From: Solirubrobacterales bacterium
GTDB lineage: Bacteria; Actinomycetota; Thermoleophilia; Solirubrobacterales; Solirubrobacteraceae
NCBI GenBank assembly: GCA_019247075.1
Contig: JAFAPR010000021.1
Span: 1-44,698, forward strand
DNA: 44,698 bases
Direction: 5' to 3'
Shown here: in pieces, positions 42,104-44,698 of the stretch
Layout: each line of letters begins with the position of its first letter
How positions within the stretch are numbered: the first letter of the stretch is position 1
Made by a program: the position numbers and the translations under genes
Notes under the pieces: generated by a model
Seen by the model: the letters and a program-made list of their open reading frames with translations, nothing else
The model's database searches: none
Told to the model about the DNA's origin: nothing

Positions 42104-42544
42104 ATGCCGGTCGCCTCCTACCAGGTTCGCCGCGCAACATCCGCCGACGAGATGGCCGCCGCCGTCGCATTGCGGCACGAGGTTTTCTGCCGCGAGCAGG
42201 GAGTGCCCGAGTGGGAGGAACTGGACGGTCGCGACCACGAGGGCATCCACCTCGTCGCGGTCACCGATCAGGAGCTGCTCGGCACCTGCCGATTGCTCCG
42301 CGTCGGGAAGACGATCCAGTTCAGCCGTTTGGCAGTGCGGTCCGATGCGCGCCGCCAGGGAATCGCGACCGCGCTGCTGGCGCTGGCCGAAGACGAGGCT
42401 CGAGCGCTCGGTGCGCGGCGGTTGGTGCTCCATGCCCAGACGTACGCGCTGAAGCTCTACGAGAACGCGGGCTACCGCGCGCGCGGGCGCGTCTTCGTGG
42501 AGGCTGGGATCGAGCACCAGGCGATGGACAAGACGGTTGACTGA
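42104..42544 (+). CDS. GNAT-family N-acetyltransferase
   Basis: The 146-residue protein has the GNAT fold. It starts YQVRRATSADEMAAAVALRH and EVFCREQGVPEWEELDGRDH, the start seen in ElaA/YitI-like members. The acetyl-CoA loop is FSRLAVRSDARRQGIATALL near residue 70, and the C-terminus has YALKLYENAGYRARGRVFVE. The acceptor is unknown. The ATG at 42104 was chosen over the in-frame GTG at 42050, which lies within the tandem hairpins. It overlaps the next gene by 8 nt. Confidence 0.88.
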   Translation: MPVASYQVRRATSADEMAAAVALRHEVFCREQGVPEWEELDGRDHEGIHLVAVTDQELLGTCRLLRVGKTIQFSRLAVRSDARRQGIATALLALAEDEARALGARRLVLHAQTYALKLYENAGYRARGRVFVEAGIEHQAMDKTVD

Positions 42545-43574
42545 GCGCTCCGGCGACCTTTCTCTCGCCCCGCAGCTGCGCATCGATCCCCTCAGCGGAC
42601 AGCGTGCGATCGTCGCGGGCGCGCGCGCGGGCCGCCCCGGAGGCGAGCTGCGCGCGCCGGTCCCGCGTCAGCTCGACCCCGAGAGCGACCCCTTTGCCGA
42701 AGGCCATGAGGACCGCACACCGTCCGAGATCTATGCGCTGAGAGCCGCCGGCACCGCTCCGGACAGCCCGGGATGGACGGTACGGGTGGTACCCAACCTG
42801 TATCCCGCTCTGGATCAGGGATGCGCGCACCCATCCCAAGAGCCGTCGCCGCGCCCGGGTGCGAACGCCGATCGGGACCTCTTCTGGTCGGCGCCGGCTG
42901 TTGGAGCGCACGAGGTGATCATCAACACGCCCGCGTCCGTCACCTCGTTGGCCGAGCTCTCCGACGATCAGCTCGCCCGCGCGCTGGACGTGTGGCGGGA
43001 GCGCACGCGGGCCCACTCGGATGCGTCGTACGTGCACCTGATCGTCAACGAGCAGGCGGAGGCCGGAGCGTCGCTTCTTCACAGCCACGCGCAGCTGTAT
43101 GCGCTCGACTTCGTCCCCGCCGCCGTGGCCCGCGAGCGCGAGCGCTTCGGCGCCTACGCGACCCGGACGATGGGCGGCAACCTGCTCGCAGACCTCGTCC
43201 AGGAGGAGGTGCGCAAACGGGAGCGAGTGGTCGCGATCGACGATGAAGCGGTGCTGATGGCGCCCTACGGCGCCCGCACGCCGTACCAACTGATGATCGC
43301 CCCGCGCGTGCCGAGGATGCGGTTCGAGGACGAGGGCCCGACCGGCGCCGCGATACTGCGCGACGCGCTGCGGCGGCTGGGAGCCCGGCTAGGGACACTG
43401 CCCCCGCTCAACATGTGGGTACGCACCGCGCCCCGGGGCGCCGAGCAATTCTGCTGGCGAATCGACATCCTGCCGCGGCTCGCACTCCTAGCTGGTCTCG
43501 AGCTGGGTGCGGGCCTCTATCTCAACATCGTCCCGCCCGAGAAGGCGGCCGCCGAGCTGCGCGGCGCCATCTAG
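42537..43574 (+). CDS. GalT-like HIT-superfamily nucleotidyltransferase lacking the zinc cysteines
   Basis: The 345-residue protein resembles galactose-1-phosphate uridylyltransferase: LRIDPLSGQRAIVAGARAG at the start, DPFAEGHEDRTPSEIYALR near residue 52, VRVVPNLYPALD near 82 and the catalytic HxHxQ in SLLHSHAQLYALDFVP near 183. In classic GalT the second segment begins CPFC and its cysteines hold zinc; here both positions are changed (D and A). Relatives include ADP-glucose phosphorylase-like and DUF4921/DUF4931-type proteins, so the sugar nucleotide is uncertain. It starts with TTG, overlapping the GNAT gene. Confidence 0.8.
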   Translation: MTERSGDLSLAPQLRIDPLSGQRAIVAGARAGRPGGELRAPVPRQLDPESDPFAEGHEDRTPSEIYALRAAGTAPDSPGWTVRVVPNLYPALDQGCAHPSQEPSPRPGANADRDLFWSAPAVGAHEVIINTPASVTSLAELSDDQLARALDVWRERTRAHSDASYVHLIVNEQAEAGASLLHSHAQLYALDFVPAAVARERERFGAYATRTMGGNLLADLVQEEVRKRERVVAIDDEAVLMAPYGARTPYQLMIAPRVPRMRFEDEGPTGAAILRDALRRLGARLGTLPPLNMWVRTAPRGAEQFCWRIDILPRLALLAGLELGAGLYLNIVPPEKAAAELRGAI

Positions 43575-43584
43575 GGTGCACCTA

Positions 43585-44016
43585 GTGCGAGCGCTGGTCC
43601 AGAGGGTCAGCCGGGCGGCCGTGAGGGCGGAGGGAGCTACGGTCGCCGAGATCGGGCCGGGACTGCTGGTGTTGCTTGGCGTGCGCCGCGACGACACGGC
43701 ACAGGACGCCGAGTGGCTCGCCGACAAGGTGAGGGCGCTGCGCGTCTTCGAAGACGACGGGGGGCGCATGAACGAGCCGCTCGGGACGCGGGAGACGCTT
43801 TGCGTAAGCCAGTTCACGCTCTACGGAGACGCGCGCCGCGGCAACCGGCCGAGCTACGGAGAGGCCGCGCCCGGCGTGCTCGCCGAGCCTCTGTACGAGC
43901 GCTTCTGCGAGCGCCTGGGATCAAAGCGGGGCGTGTTCGGCGCGGTCATGTCGATCGAGATGGTGGCGGAGGGTCCGGTGACCGTGCTCGTGCAGAGCCC
44001 GTCGGAGCGCCGTTAG
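43585..44016 (+). CDS. dtd: D-aminoacyl-tRNA deacylase Dtd
   Basis: Dtd removes D-amino acids (and glycine mischarged on tRNA-Ala) from tRNA. The 143-residue protein starts RALVQRVSRAAVRAEGA and has the catalytic signature CVSQFTLYGDARRGNRPSY near residue 73. The C-terminal motif VAEGPVTVLVQSP lies near 128 and matches the GP cross-subunit motif (usually NxGPVT). GTG 43585 was chosen because it directly precedes the conserved start; GTG 43576 would add three residues. It begins 11 nt after the GalT-like stop. Confidence 0.95.
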   Translation: MRALVQRVSRAAVRAEGATVAEIGPGLLVLLGVRRDDTAQDAEWLADKVRALRVFEDDGGRMNEPLGTRETLCVSQFTLYGDARRGNRPSYGEAAPGVLAEPLYERFCERLGSKRGVFGAVMSIEMVAEGPVTVLVQSPSERR

Positions 44017-44019
44017 CGG

Positions 44020-44616
44020 GTGAAGGATTACTACGAAGAGCTTTGGGAGCGGCTGCCGGACGAGCTTTATCCACCTTTCTTTCAGTTGCGCCGGCGTTTC
44101 CTACAAGAGCACGTCCGCGCCGGTTATCGCGCGCTCGACCTGGGCTGTGGCAATGGCGCCTTCACCGCTGCACTCGAGCAGGCAGGCGCCGAGGCGGTCG
44201 GCGTGGACGTAGCCGAGGAAGCGCTGCGGCGCGCCCGAAAGGCCCATCCCGGGATGCGGTTTATGCTCGCGCCGTTCGAGGGGCCGCTGCCGCTCGAGGA
44301 CCTCGCGTTCGACCTGGTGTGGGCGAGCGAGGTGATCGAGCACGTGGCTGACACCGCGCGCTGGCTGTCAGAGGTCAGACGGGTGCTCCGTCCCGGCGGC
44401 AGCCTGCTCGTGACTACCCCAAACCACAGCCGGCTCACGATTCTGTTCCGCGGTCTGGAGCGCTTCGCCGAGCCGCTCTCCGATCACCTTCATCTGTACA
44501 CGCGCAAATCGCTGCGGGAGACGCTCGCGTGGTCGCACTTTCGCCAGGTCGATGTGCGCGCGGCCGGCGGTCCGCCGTTGATGCGCGCGCTGCTGCTCGC
44601 GCACGCGGTGCGGTGA
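44020..44616 (+). CDS. Class I SAM-dependent methyltransferase
   Basis: The 198-residue protein is a compact Rossmann methyltransferase. Motif I ALDLGCGNGAFTAALEQAG is near residue 38, the acidic end of strand 2 in VGVDVAEEALRRAR near 62, and FDLVWASEVIEHVADTARWL near 96. RRVLRPGGSLLVTTPNHSR near 118 forms strand 5. The acceptor cannot be told; the EVIEHV segment is common in small-molecule and lipid/quinone methyltransferases. GTG start 4 nt after dtd, so it is likely in the same transcript. Its stop codon lies in the first unit of a degenerate tandem repeat. Confidence 0.88.
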   Translation: MKDYYEELWERLPDELYPPFFQLRRRFLQEHVRAGYRALDLGCGNGAFTAALEQAGAEAVGVDVAEEALRRARKAHPGMRFMLAPFEGPLPLEDLAFDLVWASEVIEHVADTARWLSEVRRVLRPGGSLLVTTPNHSRLTILFRGLERFAEPLSDHLHLYTRKSLRETLAWSHFRQVDVRAAGGPPLMRALLLAHAVR

Positions 44617-44673
44617 GGGCGGGCGCGGTGAGAGCGGGCGTCGCAGTGAGGGCGGGCGCTGCGGTGAAGGGGC
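44610..44673 (+). repeat. Degenerate tandem repeat, about 15-18 nt unit, four copies
   Basis: The units are GCGGTGAGGGCGGGC (44610-44624), GCGGTGAGAGCGGGC (44625-44639), a third GCAGTGAGGGCGGGC with a 3-nt insertion before it (44640-44657), and a partial fourth GCGGTGAAGG (44661-44670). The repeat overlaps the methyltransferase stop codon. Confidence 0.6.
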
Positions 44674-44698
44674 ATTACCACGCATTTTGCGTTCTCAA

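Noticed and set aside
1-44698. CRISPR array, prophage, insertion sequence or integrated element
   Set aside because: No regularly spaced repeats, transposase, integrase or terminal inverted repeats were seen, and gene content and base composition are uniform.

Overview
This is a GC-rich, gene-dense chromosomal segment that looks like core genome of a high-GC Actinomycetota. The actinobacterial-looking traits are frequent GTG/TTG starts, 1-4 nt start/stop overlaps, the split PurS/PurQ/PurL enzyme, EgtD, and HemA-type (C5) heme synthesis. The lone MreB, the LtrA protein, the histidine-rich anchored protein and the selenocysteine SelD would fit class Thermoleophilia (Solirubrobacterales or relatives), but that placement is inference. 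I see no insertion sequence, prophage, CRISPR array or rRNA.

Layout. (1) 1-250: divergent tRNA-Glu(UUC) and tRNA-Lys(UUU). (2) 250-10056, minus strand: a purine gene run read purB, DUF488, purC, purS, purQ, purL, purF, purN, purH; purM, purD, purE and purK are not here. (3) 10230-16813: mreB, a GT-C-like membrane glycosyltransferase, ychF overlapping a PAP2 phosphatase gene, a universal stress protein, a small unknown protein, methylmalonyl-CoA epimerase and a nicotinate phosphoribosyltransferase. (4) 16890-23153: M20 peptidase, LtrA, a HisN-like phosphatase, rarA, and an aldehyde dehydrogenase homolog whose catalytic cysteine is a serine. (5) 23184-33364, plus strand: a long tetrapyrrole, molybdenum-cofactor and cytochrome c run: precorrin-2 dehydrogenase, moaC, a lipoprotein, mogA/moaB, ccmABCD, hemA, hemC, a cobA-hemD fusion, a DUF62 SAM hydrolase and birA. 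(6) 33396-38920: a histidine-rich anchored protein, selD, egtD, a SCO-thioredoxin fusion and ccdA. (7) 39246-44616: a large SF2 helicase, a GNAT acetyltransferase, a GalT-like protein, dtd and a methyltransferase.

The most notable point is selD. Its conserved N-terminus is reached only by reading an in-frame TGA (35240-35242) as selenocysteine, at the position that is the catalytic Cys in E. coli SelD. A bacterial-type SECIS hairpin lies just downstream. A conventional gene caller would start the gene at 35215 and lose the catalytic segment. selD is divergent from egtD (hercynine synthesis) and upstream of an anchored HxHxH protein, so a selenium/ergothioneine or selenoneine link is worth testing. 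Also notable are the three-thioredoxin-fold SCO fusion beside ccdA, the helicase with an acidic insert, the Cys-rich extension on the siroheme enzyme, and a perfect 19-bp hairpin directly after purB.

Functionally, region 5 joins uroporphyrinogen III synthesis (HemA, HemC, HemD) to siroheme (CobA plus the precorrin-2 dehydrogenase) and to heme delivery for cytochrome c (Ccm). CcdA and the SCO fusion in region 6 would supply reductant, and possibly copper, to the same extracytoplasmic maturation. Where several start codons are possible, the choice is stated in the entry.
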